Assembly: GCA_026005055.1 (NCBI GenBank)
Contig: BPKI01000001.1
Coordinates: 1,540,566-1,604,565 of the forward strand
Direction of reading: 5' to 3'
Length of the DNA stretch: 64,000 nucleotides
DNA from: Lysobacterales bacterium
GTDB lineage: Bacteria > Pseudomonadota > Gammaproteobacteria > Xanthomonadales > BPKI01
In this document: positions 25,234 to 34,091 of the stretch, piece after piece
Layout: every line of letters starts with the position of its first letter
Position numbering within the stretch: the first letter of the stretch is position 1
Notes under the pieces: generated by a model
Seen by the model: the letters and a program-made list of their open reading frames with translations, nothing else
Database searches by the model: none
What the model was told of the DNA's origin: nothing
Made by a program: the position numbers and the translations under genes

Positions 25234-28200
25234 TCAACCCCTCAGCAGAGCCACGCCAAGCGCCGGCTGACGAAGCGCGCGCTCGAGCCGATCGGAGCTT
25301 TGTTGCTCTGCAGCAGCCACGGAGAGCATCGCGCGTTCGAGCGCCTCGAGCCTACGCTCGGTGATCGCGATGAGCGCATCCAGGCGCTGCGCTACGGAGT
25401 CGCTTTGCGCATTGATCGGGAGACCCTCTCTTCGCATCCAATCGGCGACGGATGCGGGCAAAACGGCTTCTCCCCGGTGCAACATGGCCGGTCCGGTCTG
25501 CGAAACGAAGGCCGTGCCGGTGGCGTATCCATGTTGGGGCTCAGGGTGACTGGACCGGATCGCGTCGAGGATGTCATGAAGCACCATCAGCTGTTCGCGG
25601 GCTGTTTCTGCAATCGAGGCCAGCGACGTGAGCTGCGTGACGATTGGCGCGGGGTCGAGGAAATGGAAGAATGGCGCGAGCAGGTCGCGAATGCCAGGCG
25701 GCAGGCTGGATGTGACCTGGCGCAGTTGCTCGATGGCCGCGTTGGCATCGGCGCTCGTCACCGCCGACCGCAGGGCCTCCAGTGGAGGCAGGAGACGATC
25801 TCGAAACTCCGGTGGCAGCTGCTGGATCGTCGCATCCAGGGCCTGATTGAGGAGACTTTGACGATCGGCGAGTTCTCCGAGCTCGACGCCAAGAAGCCGG
25901 CCGAGCTCGGCGAGATCCACACCGAGCTGCGCGGCCACCCGCGCCAGGGCGACGGCGGTTTCGACGGTCATTTCATCGAGTGAAATGCCGAGATCCCGGA
26001 CGAGGTCGTCGATGGATACCCCAATGCGTGAGGCGATGTCCTCAAGGGTGTCGCCGGTGGCCTGGATAAGCTCTCGAATCATGCCGGCAAGTTCCGTTGC
26101 CATTTCCCGGCGCGATTGCAGTTCGGCCTCGCGGATGAGTCGCTCGCGTTCGGCATAAAGGGCTTCCAGCTCTGGACTGGGGATGATTTCGACGCGCCCT
26201 CCTCCGCCGCCGCCCATCCCGCCGCCTCCGCCGCCGCCGGTACTTCCCTGTGGTTGGAGGCTGGCGATTTCCTCGAGTAGCGCTCTCACCCAGGCTTCTC
26301 CGGCAGAAAACTCCTCTCCGCTTGCCCAAAAGGCGCGCAATTCGCGCAAAAACTGCGTGGCCAGTTGTGGCAATCGCTGCATCGCTTCGAGGTCCCCGCC
26401 GCGGGCGGCCTCGGCGGCAGCCAAAAGTTGTCGCCGCGCCTCGGCCAGACGCTGCTCGGGGGTGAGCGAGGACAGGTTCGGATCGAGTCGCTGTTGGTCG
26501 AGCCAATCACGAATGGACTGGATCGCGCGCAACTGCTGTTCGAACATGCGCTCGGAAGCCTCGCTCACCCTTTGGACGCCATTCGCCATGCCGTCGAACA
26601 AGCTGCGCTGGGCCTCTTCTACCTCACGAATCCGGCGCTCGACGCGCTCCAGCGGTGTCCCGTAGAGCCTGCGGGCAATGTCGCGTGCGGCACCTTCGAG
26701 TCTCGAAATGGCGGCGGCGGCGCGGGCGGCTGCGACCTGGTGGACCAAGGCGAGGTCTTCTTCTCTCGCTGCTTGCAGACCGGCCGCGCGAGCGGCGGCG
26801 TGCATGGCTTCGGTCGTCTCCCGAACCCACCGGTCGATGGCTCGCATCTCGCGCTGGAACTCAGTCAAACCTGCATCAGCGAGTTCATCGCGCAAGCCAT
26901 CGACGATCGATTGGTATTCGGCGAGGGCTCGAGCCTGTTCCGCAAGCGCTTCGGCGCGCCGGTTTTCGAGCTCGATCAGGTCGGCGATCGCCCCAGCCGC
27001 TTCGAGCCAGGCGGCGATTTGCTCAGGCGACAGGTTCGGCAACGCCGCCTCAAACGCGGCCCGAAATCCGGTCAAAGCCTCTTCGACGGTCATGCCGAGC
27101 GGGGCGAGGAGGGCCGCGGCGCGCGAACGCGCCTGCGCGATGGCCACTTCGAGCCGCTCGCCTTCCGAGTAGAAGGTCTGGAAGTACCGCTGCCACAACT
27201 GAGTCGCGCGCTCGATGCCGCCCGCGGCTTCGGCGATCGCGGCGGCATGCTCAACGAGCGCTTCGCGAGCGCCTTGCCATGATTGCCCCATCAGGGCGAG
27301 GGCCTGTTCATAGAGCTCGGTGGCCTGTTTGAGGCGCTGGTAGGTCTGTTCGAGGCTCTCGCCATGCTGGCGAAGGCGTTCGACGATTGCGGTGGTGGCG
27401 GTCAGGGTCGCTGAATCGCCCAAGAGGGCGCTGCCGCGGCGGATGTCGACAGCGGCGGCGAGCAGCATACGGGCGCCATCGAGCAGAGTTTGGGCGTCGT
27501 TGCGCCAGCGCTCGGCGATGGCGCTGGCCTCACCTTGTACCGCTTCCACGCCCTTCGTGATGACGCTCCCGATTGCTTCGCGAATGGGTCCGCTCACGGC
27601 TTCATCGACCGCATCTTCGATCGTCCCGCCCGAGTCGCCGCTGGCTGTTGAGATGCCGCGAACGACCCCGCCGAGAATGGCGTCGATGGTGGCGATGATC
27701 CCTTCGGCAACCAGGCGCGAGCGTGCCGCCTCAAGGGTGGCTTCCTCCCAGGTCCGACCCAGCACCTCGACCAGGATTCGACGGCGTTTCTCTTGGCCTT
27801 TGTTGTCGTACTCAATGACGGTTCGGATGGCGCCGTCGATGATGGGCGGCACTTGGCCGGCGAGCAGACGGGCCGCTTCCCGCATCGCGCCGGCGACGGC
27901 CTCGGCAAGCTCTTGCGCTGCCTGCCGCGTCTCGTCGGAGGTGATGTCCACGGTTCGCCATTGCCGCCCGCGAAACAAGGAGCGCTGCCGGACGTCGCGG
28001 CGCTGCTCGCTCGCCTCGCCGGCGGTGGTGATCACCTGGGTGAGGCTTTCTGGCCGGAAACGAGTGCCGAAGAGCCTGCCTCCGGAGATGGCATTGATGA
28101 TCGAGGCAACGGCGACCAGGGCCGCGATGGGGCCCGCGAGCGCCCCCAGACCGAGACCGATGTTGCCAGCGGCCAGATTGGCCAAGCCGAACTGGGCGCT

Positions 28201-30768
28201 GGCGGTCAAGCCGCCGATCAGACCCATGTGGGCCACGGTTGCCGCGGTCACGCCCATACCCAAACCGACGCCTCCGAGTCCGGGCACCAGGGTGAGGAGC
28301 CCCCCGAGTCCGCCCCAGGCAGCGCCCAAGCCGGCGGTGAGAGCGGACCCGAGGCCGATGCCGGCTGCGCCCGCGGCCAGGGCGGTGCCCGTGCCGGCGG
28401 CAGCGGCGGCTGCCGGCATCAGCATGGCGCCAAGCCCCGGCATCACCGCCCCGATACGGAGGATGATCGCGTTGCGAATGAACATGGCGATGATGTCGGC
28501 GAGCGTCCGCCGCAAAATGTCGCGCATCGCCCGGCCGAGATCGGACACACTTTTGATGCCGCGCGTCACCCACTGGCCGATCGCTTGCGCAACCCCGTCG
28601 ATGGCGCTCTGCCACGTTCGCTGATAGTCGGCAGCGACCGCCTGTGCGTGCTCGATGGCTTCGAGTTGCGCGAGGCGCTGGGTCACGCCCTCGCGCAACA
28701 GCGCGATCTCTTCTTCGCTCAGGACGATGCCTTCGAGCTTCGCCTCGTTGACGGCTCGGATGATGGCCTCTTCGGTCAGCCGAGCCCTGGTTGACATTTG
28801 ACGGAGCCTGATCTCGTCGTCGAGTTCCCCGAGCAGCTCGGCGATGATGTCGCGCTCGGTCCGAGCGGCTTGAATGGCGCGTTGATAGATCTCAGCGGCC
28901 TGTGCGCGCGCCTGCGCCAGCTTAGCGACTTGCTCGCTGCCGAGCCGACCGGTCTCGGCCAGCGTTTGCTCGATGCGCTGCAATTCGATCAGGCGGTCGC
29001 GGTATTGGATGGCGGCCGCGACGATTGGACCTCCGAGCTCGGAGGCCTGCCGGGCGAGAATACCGTCGAGCGCCTCGATCGCCTGCGTTGCGGACTCGGT
29101 CGCGCTGACATGGTCTTTCGCGGCGCTGGTCGCGATTCGCAAACTGGCGGTCATTCCATCCATGGCGGCGCTGGTCTGCGCGATGGTGCGTGCCGTCTGG
29201 GTGCGGGCTTGCTCCGCCTTCGCTTCCGCGAACTCCAAGTCGGCCATCGCGGCCGTCTCCTCTCGGATCGCAGCGATGGCCCGATCGCGCTCGGCTGCGG
29301 CCTTGCCGATCGACTCACGCATCGCCTCGTAAGCACTCACGGCCGGCCGGATTTGATCCGCAAGCGAGCGCAGCGAGTCAGCAGTACCTCCCACCAGTCG
29401 CTTTCCGAACAGCTCCACATCGACCATCTCCGCCAGGGTGCCGACGATGGCGGCGACACCGCTGCGGATCGCGTTCAGCGCGCCCAAGGCGGCGGCCTTG
29501 ATCGTTTCCCAGGCCGCGATGGCGATGAATTTCATCCGCTCCCACAAGACCATGAGCCCTTCGATCATGGCTATGCCGAAGGTCCGGGCCTCGAGAAACT
29601 CGGCGCGCAGCCACTTACCGATTTGCCAGCCGGTGAGGGCGGCGAGCCCGACGCGGAGCCCGGCGGCAAGATGTCCGAGCTCTGCGTTGGCGGCGGCAAA
29701 GCCTTCGGCCTGGGCTTGGGTCAGCTCGCGGGTTCGTGCAATCAAGATCGTCTTGAGCGCGATCTGTTTCACGAGCTCGGTGGTGTAGGCCACAGCGCTT
29801 GTCAGCAGCTTGGCGCCGAAGGCGGCCAATAGCACGGGGGTGAGCTTGGAGGCGAGCGTGAGGGCGGCACCGATTTCTTGGGAAAATCTCGCCACAGCCT
29901 CCACAAGCCGCACGATCAGCGACAGGACGTCCGGGATGAGCTCGATCATGCGCTCGAAAAGGCGCTGAAGCCCTTGCTTGATGGCGGGGTCGGTCAGGCG
30001 CTGTGTGAGCGCGTCGAGGGCAGCGCGAATCGCCGGCAAGCCCTGTTCGACTTCGAGGAGGTCCGAGAAAGCGTTGCGAAGCGCCGTCAGGGCACCACCG
30101 AGGGTGTTGCGGGCGGCCTCGGCGGCGCCGCCGTACTGCCGGTTGAGCTCGGCGAGGATGAGGCCTTGGGCTTCTGCGAGGCGACCGCTCTCCGCCAGGG
30201 CCTTGATCACGCGCTCCTGTTCGGCGCTGAACTGGGTGCCGGATCGCTGCAGGGCGGACAAGGCTTGCGAGGGCTCATTGAGCGCCTTTCCGACTTGCAG
30301 CACGGCGGTCTTGAGGTCGGTGCCCAGCGCGGCGGCGAGATCGAGAACGGCACGGGTGGCTTCGTGAAACCGCTCGCCGCGGATATTGGTGAAGGTGAGC
30401 AGGAGGGCCTGCGCTTCGAGGATGGCGTCGTCGGCGTAGGTCGAGACGGCCTGAAGGGCGGAGGCGACTTCGGTGAGGGCATCGATGGTCACGCCGGCAG
30501 CGCCGCCCGTCGACCGGAGTCGCGCCTCGACTTGGGCGAGCGCGTTTTCCTGCGCGATGGTGGCCTGCACGACGCTCGTGAAGGCGGCGCGCAGCTGCTG
30601 GATGCTGAAGACGCCAGCGACCAGGCTCACGAGCTCGGCCTTGGTCCGAGCGAGCTGCTGGCTGATGGACTCGATGCCGCTGCGCAGGCGGCCGGCGGCT
30701 TGACGGGTGGCGTCGAGCGCTTGCTCCGCTTGCTGACTGTCGGCGATGATTCGGAGCGAGATGTTCAT
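25234..30768 (-). CDS. Tail tape measure protein
   Basis: The 1844-residue protein is the largest in the prophage and has the usual tape-measure composition: long Ala/Glu/Arg-rich helices interrupted by a hydrophobic central region (VMPGLGAMLMPAAAAAAGTG and following Gly/Ala-rich segments). It sits directly after the G/GT tail chaperones, as in siphoviruses. A Gly-rich run (GGGGGGMGGGGGG) lies in the C-terminal third. At the rough 0.15 nm per residue seen in long-tailed phages, the tail would be about 275 nm. Its start overlaps the stop of a 46-codon frame. Confidence 0.9.
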   Translation of the reverse strand: MNISLRIIADSQQAEQALDATRQAAGRLRSGIESISQQLARTKAELVSLVAGVFSIQQLRAAFTSVVQATIAQENALAQVEARLRSTGGAAGVTIDALTEVASALQAVSTYADDAILEAQALLLTFTNIRGERFHEATRAVLDLAAALGTDLKTAVLQVGKALNEPSQALSALQRSGTQFSAEQERVIKALAESGRLAEAQGLILAELNRQYGGAAEAARNTLGGALTALRNAFSDLLEVEQGLPAIRAALDALTQRLTDPAIKQGLQRLFERMIELIPDVLSLIVRLVEAVARFSQEIGAALTLASKLTPVLLAAFGAKLLTSAVAYTTELVKQIALKTILIARTRELTQAQAEGFAAANAELGHLAAGLRVGLAALTGWQIGKWLRAEFLEARTFGIAMIEGLMVLWERMKFIAIAAWETIKAAALGALNAIRSGVAAIVGTLAEMVDVELFGKRLVGGTADSLRSLADQIRPAVSAYEAMRESIGKAAAERDRAIAAIREETAAMADLEFAEAKAEQARTQTARTIAQTSAAMDGMTASLRIATSAAKDHVSATESATQAIEALDGILARQASELGGPIVAAAIQYRDRLIELQRIEQTLAETGRLGSEQVAKLAQARAQAAEIYQRAIQAARTERDIIAELLGELDDEIRLRQMSTRARLTEEAIIRAVNEAKLEGIVLSEEEIALLREGVTQRLAQLEAIEHAQAVAADYQRTWQSAIDGVAQAIGQWVTRGIKSVSDLGRAMRDILRRTLADIIAMFIRNAIILRIGAVMPGLGAMLMPAAAAAAGTGTALAAGAAGIGLGSALTAGLGAAWGGLGGLLTLVPGLGGVGLGMGVTAATVAHMGLIGGLTASAQFGLANLAAGNIGLGLGALAGPIAALVAVASIINAISGGRLFGTRFRPESLTQVITTAGEASEQRRDVRQRSLFRGRQWRTVDITSDETRQAAQELAEAVAGAMREAARLLAGQVPPIIDGAIRTVIEYDNKGQEKRRRILVEVLGRTWEEATLEAARSRLVAEGIIATIDAILGGVVRGISTASGDSGGTIEDAVDEAVSGPIREAIGSVITKGVEAVQGEASAIAERWRNDAQTLLDGARMLLAAAVDIRRGSALLGDSATLTATTAIVERLRQHGESLEQTYQRLKQATELYEQALALMGQSWQGAREALVEHAAAIAEAAGGIERATQLWQRYFQTFYSEGERLEVAIAQARSRAAALLAPLGMTVEEALTGFRAAFEAALPNLSPEQIAAWLEAAGAIADLIELENRRAEALAEQARALAEYQSIVDGLRDELADAGLTEFQREMRAIDRWVRETTEAMHAAARAAGLQAAREEDLALVHQVAAARAAAAISRLEGAARDIARRLYGTPLERVERRIREVEEAQRSLFDGMANGVQRVSEASERMFEQQLRAIQSIRDWLDQQRLDPNLSSLTPEQRLAEARRQLLAAAEAARGGDLEAMQRLPQLATQFLRELRAFWASGEEFSAGEAWVRALLEEIASLQPQGSTGGGGGGGMGGGGGGRVEIIPSPELEALYAERERLIREAELQSRREMATELAGMIRELIQATGDTLEDIASRIGVSIDDLVRDLGISLDEMTVETAVALARVAAQLGVDLAELGRLLGVELGELADRQSLLNQALDATIQQLPPEFRDRLLPPLEALRSAVTSADANAAIEQLRQVTSSLPPGIRDLLAPFFHFLDPAPIVTQLTSLASIAETAREQLMVLHDILDAIRSSHPEPQHGYATGTAFVSQTGPAMLHRGEAVLPASVADWMRREGLPINAQSDSVAQRLDALIAITERRLEALERAMLSVAAAEQQSSDRLERALRQPALGVALLRG

Positions 30769-30905
30769 CTTGGCGGCGGCATGAGGCCCTGGACCACGTC
30801 TTTCATGACGAGCCTCGCGATCTCACTTCTCCTTTTCCCGGAGGATGATGAGCTGCGCGTGGTGTTCGCGGTCTTGCTTACCCCGGCAATCGTGCCTTTC
30901 ATCAT
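30765..30905 (-). CDS. Possible 46-residue prophage protein between the chaperone and tape measure genes
   Basis: This short frame opens with ATGATG at 30905, 17 bp after the GT chaperone stop, and its TGA overlaps the tape measure ATG (ATGA), the junction style used throughout this operon. The product is basic and Ser-rich (TRSSSSSGKRRSEIARLV). No homologue is recognised. It may be real, or it may only serve to couple translation into the tape measure gene. Confidence 0.4.
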   Translation of the reverse strand: MMKGTIAGVSKTANTTRSSSSSGKRRSEIARLVMKDVVQGLMPPPR

Positions 30906-30921
30906 CGTCCTGCGCTGGCTT

Positions 30922-31664
30922 TCATCGTCGTGTGCTGGCTCGCGCGGCCGCGGCTCGATTGATGGCGTGGGCAGCTGCTCTGCCCATGATCAGGAGCGCC
31001 TGGGTCGTCTCGGGCCATCGTGAGCGGGGCACGCCGGTGCATCGGAGAGCGGCTTGAATCTCGGTCATGGACAGGCCGAGGCAGATCGGTCCGCCCATGG
31101 TCGAGACATAGCTGAGCTGGCAGCACTGATAAACCTCGACGATCTCGCGATGGCAGGCGAGCACTTCGATCTCGTCTCGCGAGGCGTGCTGCGCATGCCA
31201 CCTTTCGATCAGGTCTTCCGAGACGCCCCAGCGCCGCAGGTCTTCGGCGACCGATTCCGGATCGGGGCCAGCCCGCGCGCCGCTCAACGCGACCGCGACG
31301 TTCTCGAGTTTTTTGCCGCCGCGCCGCCATAGCAGCTCACGAACGCATCGAAGGCGGCGTTCAGGAGCGGGAGATGCTCGAGCACGGCGCGGCGCGCCGA
31401 ATCCTGGTCGAGCGGCTTGCCATCGCCATCGGCGATCCCCTCGACCGAGGTCAGCAGCTCGTCGATGACGCGGGCCTTCCAATTGAGGAGGTCGGAGATG
31501 CGCGTGTCGCCGTCGGCAGCCAAGGCCTGCGCCTGATCGATGAGCTCGGCGTAGCGTTCTTTGCTGATGTACCGGAAGCGGGCCGTGAAGGTTCCGGTCG
31601 AGCCATCGGGGAGCCGCACTTCGACTTCCGCTGGAAAGTCTTCGACGATCTTGAGTTTGAGCAT
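30922..31664 (-). CDS. Tail assembly chaperone GT fusion made by -1 frameshift
   Basis: Ribosomes starting at 31664 read the G frame to the slippery heptamer A AAA AAC (31,314 down to 31,308), then shift back one base and continue to a stop at 30,922. The fusion has 119 residues from the first frame plus 128 from the second, 247 in all. The second frame (KKLENVAVALSG... ending in an Ala/Arg-rich tail) has no start of its own near the overlap. Layout and position, between the tail tube and the tape measure, match lambda G/GT, in which both products guide tail assembly and are absent from the virion. Confidence 0.82.
31284..31664 (-). CDS. Tail assembly chaperone G (unshifted product)
   Basis: The 126-residue product begins MLKLKIVEDFPAEVEVRLPDG and ends shortly after the slippery site (CYGGAAAKNSRTSRSR). 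It corresponds to lambda gpG or to the short form of the E/E+E' chaperones. It starts 12 bp after the tail tube stop. Confidence 0.82.
   Translation of the reverse strand: MLKLKIVEDFPAEVEVRLPDGSTGTFTARFRYISKERYAELIDQAQALAADGDTRISDLLNWKARVIDELLTSVEGIADGDGKPLDQDSARRAVLEHLPLLNAAFDAFVSCYGGAAAKNSRTSRSR
31308..31314 (-). promoter_or_regulatory. Programmed -1 frameshift site, A AAA AAC
   Basis: On the minus strand the zero frame reads GCA AAA AAC, the canonical X XXY YYZ arrangement. Slipping back one base gives AAA AAA and joins exactly onto the long downstream frame that otherwise lacks a start. Confidence 0.85.
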
Positions 31665-31676
31665 GGCGGTCTTGGC

Positions 31677-32603
31677 TCAGGTGAAGGTGATCGAGTACTC
31701 GTCGTCGCCGAGGTCTGGCACGCAGGTGAAGGGGATTTGCAAGGCTGCGACGCCCTCGACATCGGTCGGTTCGGGGTAACCGAGTTGAGCGCGGCAGGTG
31801 ATGGTCGTGGTCTTGCCAGCGCCGCCGTTGATCGTGCTGGTGATCGTGACGACGCTGTGCTGATCGGCCAGCTGCCAGGGGTTCCAGGTGCTGAGGGCGT
31901 CGTTCTTGACCACGACCAGCGAGCCTGATGGTTTGCGGTCGGTCCAGATCACCTGACGCGTTTCCGAGGTCTCGATCAGGGGTGTCTCGCCGCCTTGGTC
32001 GAGAGAGAACGACGTGGCATGCGCGGCGTAGGTGCCGATCGTCAGTGTCCAAGTAGGTTCCTCGACCGGAGGCGGTGTCTGGAAGGCGGACAAGTCGATG
32101 CCGGTCGGCGGATTCTGATCGGAGGGGATGGTGAGCAGGCCGACGAACCGGCATCGGGCCTTGGCGTACTGCTTGATCTGCGTCTCGAAGGCCATCGAGC
32201 CGCGCGCGCCAAGCAGCCTGAAACGCACGCCAGCCCAGTAGAAGTCGATGGTCACGCTCGCCTGATTCTGACTCACCGGGGAGTACTGGGCGCTCGTGCT
32301 CGGCGTGAGCACCTCGGCATGGCCACAGCCGCGATAAACGGCGGATAGCGGCGCGGCGTTGCCGACCGTCGCCGAGCCGATCACGTCGCACTCGAACTCC
32401 AGTTCGGCGCGCTTCCCCACCAGCACAAAGGGATCGCCTCCGAAATGGGGGCGGTCGATCTCGCGGGCGAGTTGGTCGGCTGCCGTGCGAATCGTGGCGT
32501 TCATCGCCAGGACTGCGGTCGCGGCGTTCATCGTCGGTGGCGAGGCATAGGTCGGTTCGACGGCGACCAGGACTACGCGGTCTTTTGCGGAGCGAAACGG
32601 CAT
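31677..32603 (-). CDS. Tail tube (major tail) protein, siphovirus type
   Basis: The 308-residue protein follows the small head-tail connection genes and precedes the tail chaperones, the standard place for the tail tube. The sequence is beta-rich and two-part: an N-terminal region through AKARCRFVGLLTIPSD and a C-terminal Ig-like part (TWTLTIGTYAAHATSFSLDQGG) as in many major tail proteins. No contractile sheath gene is present, so the tail should be flexible and non-contractile, unlike Mu itself and like B3 or D3112. Confidence 0.75.
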   Translation of the reverse strand: MPFRSAKDRVVLVAVEPTYASPPTMNAATAVLAMNATIRTAADQLAREIDRPHFGGDPFVLVGKRAELEFECDVIGSATVGNAAPLSAVYRGCGHAEVLTPSTSAQYSPVSQNQASVTIDFYWAGVRFRLLGARGSMAFETQIKQYAKARCRFVGLLTIPSDQNPPTGIDLSAFQTPPPVEEPTWTLTIGTYAAHATSFSLDQGGETPLIETSETRQVIWTDRKPSGSLVVVKNDALSTWNPWQLADQHSVVTITSTINGGAGKTTTITCRAQLGYPEPTDVEGVAALQIPFTCVPDLGDDEYSITFT

Positions 32604-32606
32604 GGC

Positions 32607-32765
32607 TTAGTCCTCCTTTCTCTTGGTTCGGCGGGGCGGCGGCGAGGGATGGGTGGCTTGGGTTTTGGCATCCGGCGGCAGGGTCGCGGGAAAGAGAACG
32701 GTCAGGGACCCGTCCGGCTCTCGGCGGTAGGAAGCGCCTTCGCGGGGCTTTTGCGGCTCGTTCAC
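32607..32765 (-). CDS. 52-residue prophage protein, unknown
   Basis: A GTG start overlaps the stop of the upstream gene as GTGA, and the frame ends 3 bp before the tail tube start. The product is NEPQKPREGASYRREPDGSL followed by a proline- and lysine-rich tail. The tight junctions on both sides support translation. Many Mu-like phages have a short gene here, but no family was recognised. Confidence 0.6.
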   Translation of the reverse strand: MNEPQKPREGASYRREPDGSLTVLFPATLPPDAKTQATHPSPPPRRTKRKED

Positions 32766-33202
32766 GGCATCCTCAAGAGGTAGTCGCACCCGTAGGTCTC
32801 CTGCCACCAGATCACGGCATCGTCGAACGACAGAAGGCGACCCTGGCGGAACTCGATCGCGGTCAGGGCGGTGCTCGGCATCCAACCGACGAGGGCGCGG
32901 CGAAGCTCGCCGGCCAGCTCGCCGGCGGTCTCGGCGAGCGCCTGTCCGAGGGCATCGCGCGCGTTGCGGGCGGCGAGGAGCACCGCGAATCGAACACTCA
33001 CCCGCTGCAGGTGCGCTCCCGAGCTCCCGAAGGTTGGGGAGGCAGATTCCTCTTCCAGCATCACGAATGCCGCAGGCAGGCCCTGGAGGCTGCCGCGCTG
33101 GGCCGCGGCGGCCTCGGCGACGCCGCCCACCGTGCGAAGCAGAGGCACCTCTTGGCGGATGCGGGCGATGATCGGAGAGAGCGCAAGGGGCCCCAAGCTC
33201 AC
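32762..33202 (-). CDS. Mu gp37-like protein (DUF1834 type), head-tail joining
   Basis: The 146-residue protein occupies the position of Mu gp37, after the gp36-type gene and before the tail genes. The GTG start overlaps the stop of its neighbour. The sequence (PIIARIRQEVPLLRTVGGVAEAA, ...ALVGWMPSTALTAIEFRQGRLLSFDDAVIWWQETY) has the shape of tail-completion proteins of this family. Confidence 0.7.
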   Translation of the reverse strand: MSLGPLALSPIIARIRQEVPLLRTVGGVAEAAAAQRGSLQGLPAAFVMLEEESASPTFGSSGAHLQRVSVRFAVLLAARNARDALGQALAETAGELAGELRRALVGWMPSTALTAIEFRQGRLLSFDDAVIWWQETYGCDYLLRMP

Positions 33203-33684
33203 GGGTAGTGATCCGCGAATTGCATGCGAGATGCTCTGCGTCTCAGCCCAGGCTGGGCGGAGGCGACGGCCGGGTCGGAGGGTCCGAGCGTGAGTCGTCC
33301 GTCCCTCATTTCCGCCAGCATCTTGAGCGCTGCCTCATAGCGGCTGCGCGCTTCCTCGGTTGCCCGATCATCCATGAGCAGAAACCGGGCAATGTCGCCG
33401 GCCAGGCGCGGGAGCGGAGGCGGCACGGGCACGAGCGGAAGCGCGTAGCGCGACCGCAGGAAGCTGTCGATGATGGCTGAGGCTTCCGTGAGTGCCATCT
33501 GGATTCGTGCCAGCGCCTCGTCGGCGGTGGCGATCTCCACGGCGCTGAAGGCGCTTCGATCGCCCCCGGTGATCGTCAGCCGAAGCAGTTCGCTATCGAC
33601 GATGTGGAGATCGTCCGCGGTGCTGAGCTCGGCCAGTTCGCGGGGGCCGAAGCGGTCCATCAATCCGGACGGGGTCAGGTACAC
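33199..33684 (-). CDS. Mu gp36-like protein (DUF1320 type)
   Basis: The 161-residue protein begins MYLTPSGLMDRFGPRELAELS and contains ALTEASAIIDSFLRSRYALPL and the LAGDIARFLLMDD stretch, which is characteristic of the gp36 family of head-completion/connector proteins in Mu-like phages. It overlaps the helix-hairpin-helix gene by 10 bp and the gp37-type gene by 4 bp. Confidence 0.8.
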   Translation of the reverse strand: MYLTPSGLMDRFGPRELAELSTADDLHIVDSELLRLTITGGDRSAFSAVEIATADEALARIQMALTEASAIIDSFLRSRYALPLVPVPPPLPRLAGDIARFLLMDDRATEEARSRYEAALKMLAEMRDGRLTLGPSDPAVASAQPGLRRRASRMQFADHYP

Positions 33685-34091
33685 GTCAGATACTCCCTGA
33701 TCCGCGGCAGAACGCGTCGGCCGATGGCGGGGATGGTGACGAGCTCATCGAGATCGTTGATGGTCTTCACCGCGCGTCGATAGTTCAGGATCGCGTCCGC
33801 GATCTGCGCGCCGATGCCTCGAACCGACATCAGCGTCTCGCGCGAGGCGAAGTTGATCCGCACGCGGCCTTGCGCATCGCGCTCCGGCTCCTGCGAAAAA
33901 GGCGCCGCAGGAGGCTGGGGAGCGGGATCCTCCTGCGGCGCAGCCCCGTGGTCGCCCATCAATTCGACGGCGCCTAGCGCGTGCAGCCGCCGGGCTTCAT
34001 CCTCCGGAATCGTGAGGATGGCGCCCTCGGCGATTCGTCCACCACGATGCAGATGGCCGATCAGGACACGCACGCGCACGCTCAATTTCAA
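33675..34091 (-). CDS. Prophage head-region protein with helix-hairpin-helix domain
   Basis: The 138-residue protein is in two parts. Residues 1-45 resemble a small phage structural domain (KLSVRVRVLIGHLHRGGRI, AEGAILTIPEDEARRLHALG). After a Pro-rich linker, residues 78-138 form a ComEA-like helix-hairpin-helix repeat (INFASRETLMSVRGIGAQIADAILNYR and TIPAIGRRVLPRIREY), a fold that binds DNA without sequence preference. It overlaps the capsid gene stop as ATGA. A DNA-binding domain in a head connector gene could contact packaged DNA at the portal; this is inference. Confidence 0.72.
   Translation of the reverse strand: MKLSVRVRVLIGHLHRGGRIAEGAILTIPEDEARRLHALGAVELMGDHGAAPQEDPAPQPPAAPFSQEPERDAQGRVRINFASRETLMSVRGIGAQIADAILNYRRAVKTINDLDELVTIPAIGRRVLPRIREYLTCT

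Noticed and set aside
27392..28624. Long plus-strand frame inside the tape measure gene
   Set aside because: Ala/Arg/Pro/Ser-rich antisense of the hydrophobic central region. The tape measure on the minus strand has the right size, position and junctions.
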